Below, piece after piece: positions 45,690 to 58,830 of a stretch of DNA of 64,000 nt (positions are counted from its first letter, which is position 1; each line of letters opens with the position of its first letter). Origin of the DNA: Lutjanus erythropterus (lineage: Eukaryota > Chordata > Actinopteri > Lutjaniformes > Lutjanidae); contig CM034591.1 of NCBI GenBank assembly GCA_020091685.1, positions 31,207,555-31,271,554 of the forward strand. Reading direction: 5' to 3'. The notes beneath the pieces were generated by a model. The model did no database searches, had not been told where the DNA came from, and saw only the letters and a list, made by a program, of their open reading frames with translations. The translations under genes were made by a program, and so were the position numbers.

Positions 45690-46585
45690 ATGTCCTACAT
45701 TGTAAGTTGATCAGCTCTTTATAACTGTCAGTTGTCTGTCGGTTAAGATTAAGCCTTTTATCCTGAAAACAAAAGCCCACTGCCTTGAAAATACACACTC
45801 ACACAGTTTGAGTTTAGTGCCTGCCCTCTGCCTACCAGACTCCATTAACATAATGCTTAATTTTAACTGTTAGAAACATCTACTCCTTCTAAAAGATTAT
45901 TAATGATTTCTTACAATGCATAAAACAGACACTTACTGATTTAGGTAACATTCAGCCTTAATTTTAAATAAAGAAATTTCAAAGGAGGACCCCGCGGCTG
46001 TAGTGTTGTTGTCAGAGAAGTGAGTATTTCAATTTAGCATGTTTCCTTAATCTCTGATGGCATATCATTGAGATTCTCCTCGATGATAATGCACACAAGT
46101 GTCCTGATAGAGGAAAAGAAGAAAGTGAGGATTCCCACAATACATAACTGCTCCCTCTGCAAGTATATTTTTCTGTGGGAGGTCCAGTCAGTCTGAGAAA
46201 CCAAATGCTACTGATGCACAAAACCTAGAGTCCCTTGTTCCTTTGCTGCATGTGTCAGCCGTGTGTGAGTCTTTTTTAACTTTCTAACTTTCTCACAGTA
46301 CTGAGGGGCTAGTTTTGAGAACCCAATTGCAGAACAGGGAGACTAAAGATAGCTGTTTCAACAAAGAACTTATTAACACAGTACTTAGGGGAAAATTTAG
46401 CACTGTTCATGTGAATGTCCAGTGCGTGCTATATTGACCGTGTAAATTGGGTTCTTTTGCTGGAAAATCTGTTGTTCTTCCTGACATCCAGGGAACTACA
46501 AACTATTTCAGCTTGGATTTCTAGTCTCTGCCTCTGGGTAGCGAGGGGTGCTTGCTGGATGATTATTTTTCTCACCTAACACTAG
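45690..46585. other. Unique DNA, no gene seen
   Basis: No recognisable family. Confidence 0.4.
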
Positions 46586-46589
46586 GTGT

Positions 46590-46915
46590 TGGCCAACAAA
46601 GTAATAGCTATTGACTAGGGTGGTAATAACATGGAAACATGGGCCTGGGAGTCACAAGCTTGCGCATAATACATCATGGTACATGTAGGCACCGCCACAC
46701 AGCTCCATGAGCAGGAAAACTCATTTTTTTCAACAGTAAAGCACACACTAAGGAATTTATTTCTTTAATTCACTACATTTGCCATCAACACTGACTAAAC
46801 ATCCACATGAAAAGTTTTTAATTTTCACTTTAATATACCATCTGTGGCTCCAACTCACTATTTGGACTGCTGTATACATTTTTGGACATGCACTTGCTAT
46901 ATATTGCTCCTTTAA
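46590..46915 (-). mobile_element. TTAA-ended repeat, one end visible
   Basis: On the minus strand it starts TTAAAGGAGCAATATATAGC (TTAA at 46912-46915), the same style as the ends at 21388 and 58106. The opposite end was not found and no coding sequence is present. The inner limit is approximate. Confidence 0.4.
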
Positions 46916-47321
46916 CTAAAGCTACATATGAAATATATAACTCATCTTCAGTGTCTAATTAAAATTATTTTAGACCAGCTACACTGTTATAGTTAAGGGA
47001 GAAATCAAATGTTCCCCTATGAAAAGAGATACATAAAACTGCTAGAAAGAAAGCTCAAAGTATGGATTGGTGGCAAAGTGGGCAATCAGCCTGTTCAGCT
47101 TAAAGGATCAGGAGGCTTTTCATTGAATGTGTGTGTGGCTTTGTAAAGCCAAGCAGATAAAAACTGTCCTCCACTGTCCCCTTAATGCATCTTTGATAAT
47201 ATAGATACTTTAATAAAGTTGTCAAAGACCACAATCTTGACTTTGATGTCTGTATGATTTTGTATCCCCAGACCTTTGGTGTACTGGGTTGTTAGTGCAG
47301 ATTTAGAAAACGCACGCATGG

Positions 47322-47322
<1 letters not shown>
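46916..47322. other. Unique DNA, no gene seen
   Basis: Nothing recognised. Confidence 0.4.

Positions 47323-47364
<42 letters not shown>
47323..47364 (+). repeat. (CA)21 microsatellite
   Basis: Twenty-one uninterrupted CA units. Confidence 0.97.
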
Positions 47365-47365
<1 letters not shown>

Positions 47366-47550
47366 TTTCTCTCTCATTCTCATCTGAAAGTAAACACGTC
47401 TTCATTTAGAGCAGGAGGCTGGATGCAACACAGTCTCTGCTGTAATCTGCCTCCTCCTGACAACGTTCAATTCAGATGTATCTGAGAGGCAACACCAATC
47501 TGTTCTGTCATACATCAATTTCACAATCTATCAACCAGCCCTCTGCTGCA

Positions 47551-47590
47551 ACCTCTCTCTCTCTCTCTCTGCTTCTCTCTCCCTCTCAAC
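47551..47590 (+). repeat. (CT)n pyrimidine tract
   Basis: A CT run (about 47553-47570) continuing into CTTCTCTCTCCCTCTC. Confidence 0.9.
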
Positions 47591-47929
47591 ATTGACTCTT
47601 ATTCTCCCAATATCTTGCTCTCTTTCTCCTTGTCTCTATTACTTTCTTCCCGTCATCCTGCCTCTTTGTCAATCTGGAGGATTTTCTGATTTTCAAGAGG
47701 TCAAAATTTCATGTACAAATATCATTTTACTTCCAAAGCTTGCCATGCAAAAGTAAAAACATACAATGACACACAAAAGCAACAATAATACAGTGCATCT
47801 GCCGTGTGTGACAAGGTTTTACTGTGTGTGTGTGTCTTTGCTTGGTAATATCAGATAAGTCAACCACACCGAGGGCTGAAAACGACCCTGATCTTTCATG
47901 TCAGTGTACGACCACTTCCAGTTTTGGCA

Positions 47930-48305
47930 CTTAACATTCTGGTCAGCACAGATTTTCTGGACGCAGCCATGATGAAGTCACCCATTGCTTTGTGGACTAC
48001 CTTTTGAAGACTTGAGTTTGGCATTACGTTGGCTGCCATCTTTATTTTTTGCAACCAGAGCATGTGCAGCTCTGACGACAGTGACTTGGGTGGTGCTTCG
48101 GTGGTTTGGCTCACCTGTTCAGCAGGAAATAATGGCAGGCTGCCTGTTCGCGATCTCTTTCATATTACAACTAAACAGTACACTAAAATGTGTTTCTGAA
48201 AACATTTTAGGTGAAAAATGCACAGTATAGTAACAGATTATTGATTGATCAGTACTGCCTAGTTTTACAGTTGATCTGAACCCTGGACTGGACAGACTCA
48301 CTAAG
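47930..48305 (+). mobile_element. Unclassified fish repeat (two blocks)
   Basis: The left block GATGAAGTCACCCATTGCTT...GCTGCCATCTTTATTTTTTGC and the right block TTTCTGAAAACATTTTAGGTG...CTGCCTAGTTTTACAG seem to belong to one element. The right block has a paralogue at 42100-42260 in this window. There is no open frame of note. Confidence 0.5.
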
Positions 48306-50990
48306 AATGACTTGTCAATCACACAGCAGCCCTGCCCTAGAGCATACCCTGCTCTGTCTTCAGTTTTACTCTAAATGGGACCATAATTTACCACATGAAC
48401 ATCAGGCTGTAATGAAGAAGATTTGAAACCAGTGATTGAGATCATAAACTCATTAGGAAACCATTTAATGATGTCAATTATGTCACCCCACCCACAAATT
48501 CTCTATTCCCATCCCAGTGTTGCCACACCACCATTCATAATGACTCTATTTATAATCGGCCATGTTCAATCACTTTATTCCTTAAACAGCTGTTTTGTTT
48601 TGGGGTTTTTTTTTTACACATTTTCATAAAATTAATTCAAGGTTCAGTTGTTTAGACCAGTCCAGTCACATGCTTTCTTCCAGAAAGGAAAATAAGGAAA
48701 GATGCACCTTAATGACATCTAAACAGATTTACAGAATATACAAGAGCCTGACTTCTTTCTTTTTTATGAGACCTAATTGAGACTTATTTTAGGGAAGAAC
48801 AATTCAACTATTGGATGTAGATATAGTACATTTCTGAGCTGGAATGGAAAAATAGACCTCTTCAGTGTAATTTACGGATTGCTTTTGCACCATTATGACT
48901 ACACAATGCTACTTAGTTTTTCTGTTTTCCCACATGAGAAGCATAATGTAGTACAATATAGTGAGTCAGCAGCATAATAGCTGGACTGAAACATTAATGA
49001 GGTGCACATGTGCATGTCATTGTACAGTAAAATGCTAGTGTGCCATGTGAACTGTAACACTGCAGAAAAAAACAGCATTTCTGTGTTACAAATCTTCTAT
49101 CACTTTAACAACCTTTAGGAAAATCTCACAAAACAAACAAAATGTAACTATTACAATGGCATAAAAAATATAGATTCACTGCCATGGATCACTCTGGATC
49201 ACCACTGTGTTTGTTAAGTTAGGTGTTTGGCAGGAATCTAATGAAAATTATAGGGCAAAACAACAAAAAAAAACTGTTGGTTTTTGGAGAAAATCAAGAC
49301 AAAAGTGGAAAAAGCAAGACAAATGTGTCAAATTTCAGTGGATTATTGAAGTATTTTCAGGTCTAAATATACAATAAATAATACTGACATAATTTGAAAA
49401 GAACAAACATTTGAACACTCTTAACCCTCACATGTGCAGAGAACAGTCCTACTGTGAGTCCTTGTTGTTGATATTGGTTTATTTATGGCAGTAGTGCTCA
49501 GGCTGCAGCTGTTAATGGAGTTTCTGTACCGGAGGAATAACACCTATAACAAAGTACATGGGCAAGCAAAGTATAAACCAGAGGGAGACAGAGACAAAAA
49601 AGTGAGTTTGCATGAGATAGTATATGGCAGGGTGAGGAGAGCAGAGAGGGAGGTTAGAGATTCATGAGTGTTTTCCACTCGTTCCATTAACAGCACGCTG
49701 CAGATGCTTTTTACTTTTCCCATTTTTGGGCACATGGAAGCTTCATGATTGTTTTTCTCTCCTTTATGGTAACCACATGTGAGAGCCTCATGAGGAGAGA
49801 AGGTGAGCAAGATATCAGAATAACAAAAAGACACAAAAGAAAGAACACGCAAGCACAGCAGAACCTATGTTCTTTGTGAATTGCCTTAACGGGTTTATTG
49901 ACTGTCACCTATAATGTCCCTCCTTTACCTGGAGCACACTGTTGCTGAACTGCTGAGTGGAAACATACATGTATGGAATGAAGATGAATGAAGAGAGGCT
50001 TTTAGGACTTGAACCTGGTTGGTTGAAGCAGTACATTACTTGTAGTTTCCTGAAGTGTATCTGAGAGTCTGTTTTGTGCACTGAGCAGGGTTATCTGTGT
50101 TTTTGAGCGACTTTCAGTGCGTTGACTTTTACTGTACAAACTGACAAACTTAGTCTCTTTAGACTTGGATTACACCAGACGAGCAGTATGGAGGCATTTT
50201 ATGTTTTTATTCTGTTGTTTCTCGTTTGAAAACTGGTCATCATTCACTTCCATTGTTTCTGCAACTCTGTTTTCAGTTTATTACGATGTTCTGTAAAAGT
50301 CGCTGCAAATTCAGTTCTTTGGATGCAAAAATCACAAAACAATTCCATAAGAACCTGAAGCGGATTGCATTATAGCTTTACAGTGGTGACATTTCTTCCC
50401 CAAGAAAAGTCACAAAATGTTTCAAACATATACACCCTGTTGAAGGTTTTACTAACAGCTTATGGCCATAATGGAGATATCAGGTGTCAAAATCTTCACA
50501 TAAAAAGATCAGACACCAGTACTTCAGTGTTACCTGTTGCTGTTTCTTCTCCTCTTTCAGCTCCTCACTGTTTCCTTCAAGTCCTTATTATCTCATGCCC
50601 TGCCTGTCCTCTCTCAGGCCCTTACCATAACAGCAGTTTGTCTGCTCCGTGTGGCTCTGAGCATTTGTAGTGCGCTGTGCTGCCACCTCATCCAAAGGAA
50701 TTTCATCCTTTCTATGGTTCACTCATTTTGTTTAATGGCAAGTGAAATGCTGGCCAGTCCTCTTTCCTTGGTCATCACATCACGCTGTGGCATTTTTCCC
50801 TGGAGGTATGTGACCTTTATCAGGGAGTGTTGCTTCGGCTAACTACTGACCCTCTCCCAGGGAGCTCATTAGCCAGCCACATTCTCAACGGCCACTTTCT
50901 AGACACTTCGGCAATTAGGCTCTTTACAAATACCACCAATACCTGAGGACAGCCAGCAGCCGGCGACAAGCCAGGATGGCAGAACCAATG
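48306..50990. other. Unique DNA, no gene seen
   Basis: No repeat ends, domains or conserved-looking coding sequence. The overlapping frames at 50365-50842 are hydrophobic or Ser-rich and lack any domain. Confidence 0.4.
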
Positions 50991-50991
50991 A

Positions 50992-51028
<37 letters not shown>

Positions 51029-51048
51029 TGTGTGTGTGCATGTGTGTA
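50992..51048 (+). repeat. (GT)n microsatellite with GC interruptions
   Basis: A GTGTGTGT array with GCGCGT and GCAT interruptions over about 57 bp. Confidence 0.95.
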
Positions 51049-51235
51049 CAGCAGAAAGAGGGATGAGTGTCTATCTCTGTAAGTGAATACAGCACATTCA
51101 CAGTCACTGTGTGTGTAAATAAGTGTCCACCGTACCTGAGTTTGCTATCATCACAGATTCAAATATTACTCATGTGAAAATAATATAATAATATGCAGAT
51201 CATTTGGACACAGAAGGCACTTTTTTTGACAGAAG

Positions 51236-51265
51236 TAGGGCTGGGTATAGTTTAAAAAATTATGA
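51236..51265 (+). mobile_element. MITE terminus fragment (TAGGGCTGGGTAT)
   Basis: TAGGGCTGGGTATAGTTTAA is a typical end of a fish MITE (GGGCTGGGTATCG group). Only the end is recognisable. Confidence 0.4.
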
Positions 51266-51461
51266 TGGGCACGTGGCGCTCGTTTGTACGTACAAAGAGT
51301 GACAGAAATAGTTGCATAATGAATGAACAAATAGAGCTAGAGAGAGAAGTTTAAAAACTGTTTACACACTCTTTCCCCAATTTTTTTGTGACTTGGGTAT
51401 CAGTGTAAATTTCCATTGTAATTGTCAGACTCAGGGTTTCAGAAGCTGTGGGACAAGTTGT

Positions 51462-51522
51462 TATGATAATAATAATTATAATGATAATGATGATGATAGT
51501 AGTAGTAGTAATAATAATAATA
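51462..51522 (+). repeat. Compound trinucleotide array (ATA/GAT/GTA)n
   Basis: GATAATAATAATTATAATGA, GATGATGATAGTAGTAGTAG and TAATAATAATAATA occur in sequence. Compound AT-rich trinucleotide microsatellite. Confidence 0.9.
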
Positions 51523-54500
51523 CACTTTCACTAATACACTTTTGATAGACCAAAACTGAAATGTTGAGATCTTTCCACAATATCACACAAACCATCTTTT
51601 TAAGGAATAATTCACTGAGACAACTTGCAACCACTGTGTAATGGAAAATATGATAAAATATTCTTTCTGTGTCATTGTGTAATATCTTCTACTGTTTGAT
51701 ATGTTTTCCCTGATAAAAAGAAAAGCTTTTCATTCCCTCGCTGAAAGCAGTAAAAAGAGTCAATTTGTGGAAAATAATTAAATCAAGTACTTACTCCTGT
51801 ATTTGGTTGGTACTCGATTGCATCAGTGAAGCACAAAAAAGCTGAAGTCTGTTAACCTTTGATTTACTATCTCATAATCTCATCACCCAGCTGTGGTGAC
51901 TTTATTGCTACTGGTTATGTAATCCACAGTAACAGGCTCCAACCTGTGTATGAACAGTCATAACTCTCATTAACCTTCAATTTTAAAGGTTAATGTCAAC
52001 TCTTTTAAATCTCTAATGACAACAACAACAAAAAAAAGCTTAAAAAGCAGTTGGGAGGTATCGTACATACATACACACACATAAAGTCCAAGTGAAATGA
52101 ATTCAGGTCCAAAGCGTTTAGAAAGCAGAACACATCTGAGCCCACAATCAGTGCAGTGTACAGAGTAATGATGTCCATAACACAACATGGCGAACACACA
52201 CAGAAAACTGAATCCCATCCACCTCTGCATTACACATTATGAAAAGCACATCAGTAGTCTTTGATGCTGTTCCAGAAGAGTGTGTTGCTTTCCGGAAAAC
52301 CTACTGGAGAGTTTTAAAGGTGTACTTGAGTTCAGTAGAGTAGTATAGGTTCAAATAAAATGGCAGCCACATTTGCAGTTCTCTGCAATCTTGCAACACC
52401 ATCTTCCCCTTGAGGACAGGCCCAGTGTCTCCTGGGTTAAACACTGGCAACCTGGTCTTTGATAACACATTCCCTCTGTGTTCTACTCAATAGATCCCTA
52501 GAAGAGAGCTTCATGATCTGCGACATGTAGGACTCACATTCACAAAATCAAAGACAATGGGATCAAATAAAATAAATAACTAAATAAAATGCACATGTGC
52601 ACAATGAATATTATACAAAATGTCTGAATTAATCAATATAGTTAGATATAGTCAGCAAAGTTAATTTTAAAAAAATCCGGTGTTATCATTGGAAAATATT
52701 GTATAATTTGAGCTGCTGCTCTCTGCTGCTGTCACCTAAAATGAAACTCTTTAACTTGTGTTGAGCTTGAAACAAAGGAAGCTATACACTAAGAAAACTT
52801 GATTGAAAGAAATGCACTAATTCACAGACAAGAAACACTGCTTCCCTCGATGTGACATCTTGAGTTCACCTAAGTGGGCAGGCTTAATAAGAAGATAGTA
52901 ACCAGGACATGGAGATGTAACAGTGCAATGGCCACCACCAACAGCTTCTATTTCCCCTCTTCCACACGTCAAAAATGGTGCAAACCTCCTGCCATATGGC
53001 AACTCAGGGGACACCCTACCTCAAATACAGAGGGCTCTTAAATCACAATGTTGCAATGGTAGAGGGCTCAAACATGGCATCAACAATGGCATCGTCCACC
53101 AACCCAGCCCTAGTCCATGAAAGAGACCCTGACATAAGAGAGAAAATGTTGCAGTACCTGACAGATGGATCTAGTTCTTGATATCAATCCCACTGGTGAC
53201 TATTAGTATCAGTAAGCAGTTCAGAAGCCTCATTTGAAGCCACTAAGCGTGAGAGCGGATATGATCAGAGGTGTGGAGGAGTGACCACAGGACAGCACAG
53301 TGTCCTGTCCGCCTCCAACTGGCAGCCGTTTGGAGAAGTTGATGGCTCAGTGGGTTGTGGCACTTGATATGTACTTTAAATGTCTTTGAACTCGACTGAC
53401 AGTCATTGTGGGATGTCATCCGCCCTCTGTCTAACTCCTATCTTAGCTGTCACTCACACTGGCCACTGTAGACTGTCCAATTAATAAAAAAATATTTTAA
53501 TATTTCTTTTGATCACAGACAGTGTTGTCTGACTTAGACATGCTTTTCTCAAAGCTAACAACAGCCCAGACTCCTAATGAAAGCACAAAAAGTCAAACAA
53601 AGCAAACATATTCAGAGTGAGTCAAACTATATGAAACTGTAAAAAGTTACACAGTGAAAGCTAGCATTAAAAAACTCCTGTCCTGAGTGTCGGATTGGCC
53701 AGTGCTGTCTGAGAACAGGCCACTCGGGCTGCTCAGAATGGATCATCATTGCACTGATAAAATAAAAACTGAGCAGATATGAAATTTAATGTTTTGCCAG
53801 CATTGCCAGGTTAACAGACTCAGTGCAACAAACGGTCAAAGAGCTGTTTTCTCTGAAGGCTTAGAGTGAAAAATTCTCAAAAATAACGAGAAACACAAAG
53901 TCTATCAAAGCTAAATACATTAAGGTGTGACACATCTATTTACGGCTGTGTGTTGCTCTTTTTTGTGTTTTAGTGGGGCTGTTGTGTTATTATGTTCTGT
54001 ACCTTCATGTCGAGCCTGAACGTGCCTTTAGTTGGTCATATCATGTCTTACCACCAAGCGCTCTGCTGCTCTTAGATTGTTTTAAATCATTGTCAGCATA
54101 TGACAGCAACTGTAATGATTATATTGTGGATGTGAGTGTGTGCTCTGTTTTGAGAAGTTCTACAGCCTAGTTAGTCTATTTTATGGTAACATCTGCATGG
54201 GGTTGGTGTTGGGTTTGAAAATAGGGGCAGTTTGTTGCAAAGGCTAGAACAGTTTTTTTTTTTTTAACCCAGTCCATCACTGCCTATCCTGCCACTCGAT
54301 GCAACAGCAGTGTTGTGCATGAAAACTCTGAAAGAGCGGCGTTCATTGAACATGTTCATATTTTTTTAAACTTAATGGATCAGTCTGCAATTAATGGAAG
54401 TGAACATGAGCGACATTGTTGAGACAATGACATTCACATCATCACCTTATAAAAATTGAAGCGTGATCGCAGCGGAGAGAGAGGAAGCATGTAAATGTGA

Positions 54501-55385
54501 ACAGAAATGTCGAGGTGATATAAAAACTTTGGTTGTTCATGTAACATGAAGTGTGCGAACTACACTGCAGACTGGAGTTTGTGTTACATGACAAAAAGAC
54601 AGATAGATAGCTCGTTTTGGCTGTCCCATCCTCTTCGTCTCCTTGCAGTTCTCATGCATTATGGTGCGTCCAGTTGGAACCGGAGGGTTGGAAATACGAC
54701 TCGGAAATTTCAATGGTATGTTGTGTTCAAGTTTGCTGTCTGATCTTGTGTAAATTTCTCAGATTGTTGTAACTTAAAATTTTTGTATAAAATCTAATAA
54801 AATGTTGTTAATAACTAAAGACCTGGCTGTTCAATATTGATGTTTTAATACAAAAACATGAATATTGGATAAGATGTCATATAGTCTCCAGTGTACCTTG
54901 TGAGAGGAGGTTCTATCTAAAATAATTATTTAAAAAACAGAAGAAATGAACGTGAACTAGTTCATTTTTGGGGCTGTGAACTGAACTCTTTGTAAGTATG
55001 CACTTGCACAACATTGTCCAACAAACACAAATTCACTAATGAGGTGGTGCAAAGGCAGAGATGGAAGGAGGAGGACAGAGAGACGGTGGCATTCTTCATT
55101 ACACAACCATCCCATGCAGACTGTAAATATTTACAGTTTGTATGCATCTGCAGTACATTTGTTTGTGCACTGTAGTGACTCTGATAAGGCAGCTGACCCT
55201 TTCGGGCTTGGAGATATGCAAGTGTGCACGCTTGTGGTCACTCTCTCCATCTCTCTCTCAATCACTGAGGGTGTTATTGAAATTGTGAGACACTGTGACC
55301 ATGTCTTCAGCAAACAGTCCTTAATCCCTTCACCTCATCTCCAGCCTGTTAATCCTGGACAAACATAAAGGTTAGAGAACAACGG
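51523..55385. other. Unique DNA, no gene seen
   Basis: Nearly 3.9 kb with only short frames. The frames at 52923-53181 (two overlapping, about 65 codons) have no domain. A T run is at 54252-54265. No transposon ends recognised. Confidence 0.4.
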
Positions 55386-55389
55386 AGGA

Positions 55390-56175
55390 CCAACAATGGA
55401 TGATGGATTTAATTTAATTCATTTCTTATCAAAGTTTAGTAAAACTAGATTTAAAATGAGTAAATCCAGATTTAAGATTAAAAGCAGTTCTGTTGCACAA
55501 TTAAAAACTAATCTCCCATTAATAAATCCAAGCATATTGATGTAAACCATGTAAATCAAAATTAAATCAATGTGTTTAATAAATACGGACATGCTTACTT
55601 ATCAAAGTTATCAGAACTTTAGTTTGCAAGCTCCAAAAAAAGTTACTTAAACATTATACTGTTTGCTAGCCAAGCTTAAAAGTTCACAAAAAACTACATT
55701 GTTTGCTTGCAAGCTAAAAAGTTGGTTAGCCTATTTAACCTGTTTGGCAGAGAAGCACTTAATTTCTCCTCCTCTGAGAAAAACTTCTTGGCTCAGTTAT
55801 CAGCTGAAGTGAAAGAAAGAAGAGATGCATGATAAAACTCACTACTGTTCAGTCTGTTCCTTAACTTTCTTTTAGGAACCTGATTATTTTTCTCAATGCA
55901 TCTAAAAAATGCATCTAAAAAAAAAAGTTTAACCTCCTCAGGTGTAAGGTTCAAATTAATGCTGGGTCGCATTTTAAATTGAAGTTTGGTGCAGCAGACT
56001 AACATTTAATCAAGGTTTTATAGTAAAAACTAAATTGAGGTTTAAAGAGGGGTTTAAATTTAAGATAGTCTTTTTTCATTTTAAGCGCGTTTTAAAGTTT
56101 GGTGCAGCAAATTTAAAGTTAAACTACAATTTAATTGGGTTTAAAAATTAATCCTTGATGGTGCATCCCAGCCTT
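55390..56175. mobile_element. AT-rich repeat with internal TTTGGTGCAGCA units
   Basis: AAGTTTGGTGCAGCAGAC (about 55981) and AAGTTTGGTGCAGCAAAT (about 56095) are direct sub-repeats. The left part has the complementary-looking CTGTTGCACAATTAAAAAC. This is a decayed fish MITE ending near GATGGTGCATCCCAGCC. Boundaries are approximate and there is no coding frame. Confidence 0.4.
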
Positions 56176-57062
56176 ATTATATACTGTATGTAATGGTCTA
56201 ATGGAGCTACAGAGATTTAACAGATTTTTAAATCAGCTTTGCTTTGGAGTTCAAGAAACAAAGAGCAACATTTTTTTTGTAATGAGAGAGGAAGTGTGAT
56301 CAAAGTGGTGGAGGGAGATGGGAGCCTTTATTAATCCAAACGCAAATATAACTTTGCATTGCTGATAAGCTAATGATCAAAAGACAATGTACCTGAGCAG
56401 AAAACGAAACCAGAATTTCCAAAATCATTATCTGGTATTTCATTACAAGAATTTCCCCAGACCTGCGATGTTTAACCCTGAGGGTAGGCTAATCAAGATG
56501 GCCATCTTTTAATCTGGAGGAGCTCAGCTTCTGTCTTCTTACAGACTCCTATTTGATTGTTCAGTGAAAAAAAAAAAAAGGAAAGAAATGAAGAAGTGCA
56601 GAGTGCTGTCAATTCCCAAATTCCTCTGAAGCAGAAGGACGGGTAGTGCTAGTTATCTGTTGAGGGTCTCTCCTGCCCCCTGCTGGGTAAAAAGTCATTT
56701 TAATTTTAATTTTGTGACACCCCGGGGTTGAGCGCACCCAGGCCTGACAATCAGAGACACTACATAAGATTTCAAGGTTTAAATTTAACCCATGCTAGAA
56801 TAAAAGGCATTCCCTGTATCTTTTCTTCCATAATCCCCTGTATCAGGGAGACATAGCTGTAGAGAGAGTCGATGCCCAGAGAAAAAAGCAAACATATGAA
56901 AGATAAACAGAAAAATCTGAGAGAAGGCGCTCTAAATTACTGAATACGCTCCTTTGTCTAGTTATTTGATCTGGCTAAAGCCTTTTCTCAAAGTCCATCT
57001 AACCTCTTCACAAACCAGCTGTGTTGGTTAAAGGAATGAATTAGATAAGGAATATAAACTGC

Positions 57063-57066
<4 letters not shown>
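56176..57066. other. Unique DNA, no gene seen
   Basis: Contains an A run at 56567-56579. Nothing else recognised. Confidence 0.4.

Positions 57067-57121
<55 letters not shown>
57067..57121 (+). repeat. (CT)24(GT)n microsatellite
   Basis: About 24 CT units followed by a short GT run. The 179-codon minus-strand frame (57041-57580) begins its RERERE run here and is spurious. Confidence 0.97.
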
Positions 57122-58105
57122 CATCTCTGCTATCCTCTGTCTTTCACTCGCTCCTTCTGCCTCTTGCTTTGTCTTCATAGCCACAGGCAATGACTGAATA
57201 ATTCTGTTTGAGATTTGTAAAAGTGAGGGAGAGAAAGACATCTTGACGTGCTGAATGTGAAAACAGTGATCGTTGAGAGGTGAGAAATATATCTTGTCTG
57301 CCAGAGGTTGTGCCACAGATTCGCAGCTCAGAGTTAAGACATTTTTTTTTTGCAGAATTTGAATGACACAAAGGAGAGCGAGCTGTGACATCTGTATTAT
57401 GAGATTTGTGCTGTTAAGCTCAACTTGGACATGTAGTAATAGGCACAGTACTATCCATGTCTCAATATATTCAACAGATGGGGAAAAATCAGCAGCATTT
57501 AGTCCAATTAAGCCTAAAATATCTACATATTGAATGTTAGGAAGAAGCAAAAAACAATGAACTAAGTTTCTTGATGACAATAAACTTCAACAAACAAAGA
57601 TCTATTGTTGAGAGGAGAATTTTTAAATCCATCGATCGACACTTGCTGTTACCATTACACAGACATCAAAGGAAGAAAACTGAAACAAAGCAAGACATGA
57701 AGTGAACTGAAGTTTTTTTTTGTTTTTTTTTAAGTGCTGGAGCGCCACATCACCCAACTGACTTGTTTTCTACCTTCAAAGACGTGAGAGTTAGGAAGCA
57801 GTCTTACATGAGATGGGAGGATGCTGTGAAGAGAATAAGAGAAGATAATATATTATTAATAATATTTGATGATGTGGCAAACTTAACTACTTCATCTGAT
57901 ACAGTCCATACACATGTGACCTCAAAGAGATTCATGTGAACACATCCTTTGACCCTGATTAACTTTTTCACCAATTCATTGTATTTACACTGTATGCCTA
58001 TTGCTCATTAAAGTAGTTTTCATTGTTCACAGGGGGGGTCTGCCTTTCCTGCACAGCATTCGAATTCACATTAACAAGAAGTAATGAATGCATTTAGTCT
58101 GGCAT
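57122..58105. other. Unique DNA, no gene seen
   Basis: T-rich patch at 57713-57731. No gene or repeat recognised. Confidence 0.4.
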
Positions 58106-58830
58106 TTAAAGGAGCTCTATGTAAGAAGTGACCACCTGTCAAATTCATGCTCTGAACAAACTGGGGGCAGCACATTATCAGAAAACTGGGGTGTCCACCC
58201 CTATTGTAAGAAACAAGGAAATGCACAGTCCCTCCCATAGGTCCAGCCAGAATATTCATTGACCACTGAGTGGCTGGTGAATTTGAATATTTACCTGTCA
58301 GTGGCCGGTAGCTTTTCACATTTTAAAAAGTTCATTTAAAACCCTGCATTTTAACACTTTTGGTAATGTTATACAATTAACTAACTTTATAAGTTATCAC
58401 TGATAGTCAACGTTAGCATTAACAAAGACATGTTGCGAGTTCTTATTGGCTGGACAAATACCTCTGCTCACTTCAGCACCACAGACAGCACCATGTTTTT
58501 ATTTTATACACAGCACAGATAGGCTACTGATATTTCAGAGCCATGGTCAGGGCCACAGATACTAACAGTCAGGTAAAGAATCAATGAGTCAGGAAGACTC
58601 GACTAGCATATTCAGCTAAACAATCATGCTGTCCCTGTAATATGTCAGCTACTAGAGGATAGAGGAGGGGGATGGCAGGTTAACAAGGATACATTTTGAT
58701 AATTTTGCTAACACCGCTTCCCTTAAGTCACCTTTGACATAATTTTAACTGTTATTTCTTCTCATTATGCTGATAATTTTAGTCCATGTCGGATGTTTTA
58801 AACAGAAATTCTTACATATAGCTCCTTTAG
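58106..58830. mobile_element. TTAA-ended MITE with 19/20 terminal repeats
   Basis: AAAGGAGCTCTATGTAAGAA (58108-58127) and the complement of 58809-58828 (AAAGGAGCTATATGTAAGAA) differ at one base. The left end sits on TTAA (58106-58109) and the right on TTAG (58827-58830), a one-base decay of the duplication. It is 725 bp long with no transposase. Confidence 0.75.

Noticed and set aside
57041..57580. 179-codon minus-strand open frame ending in RERERERE
   Set aside because: The charged repeat is a translation of the (CT)n microsatellite and the rest has no family resemblance.
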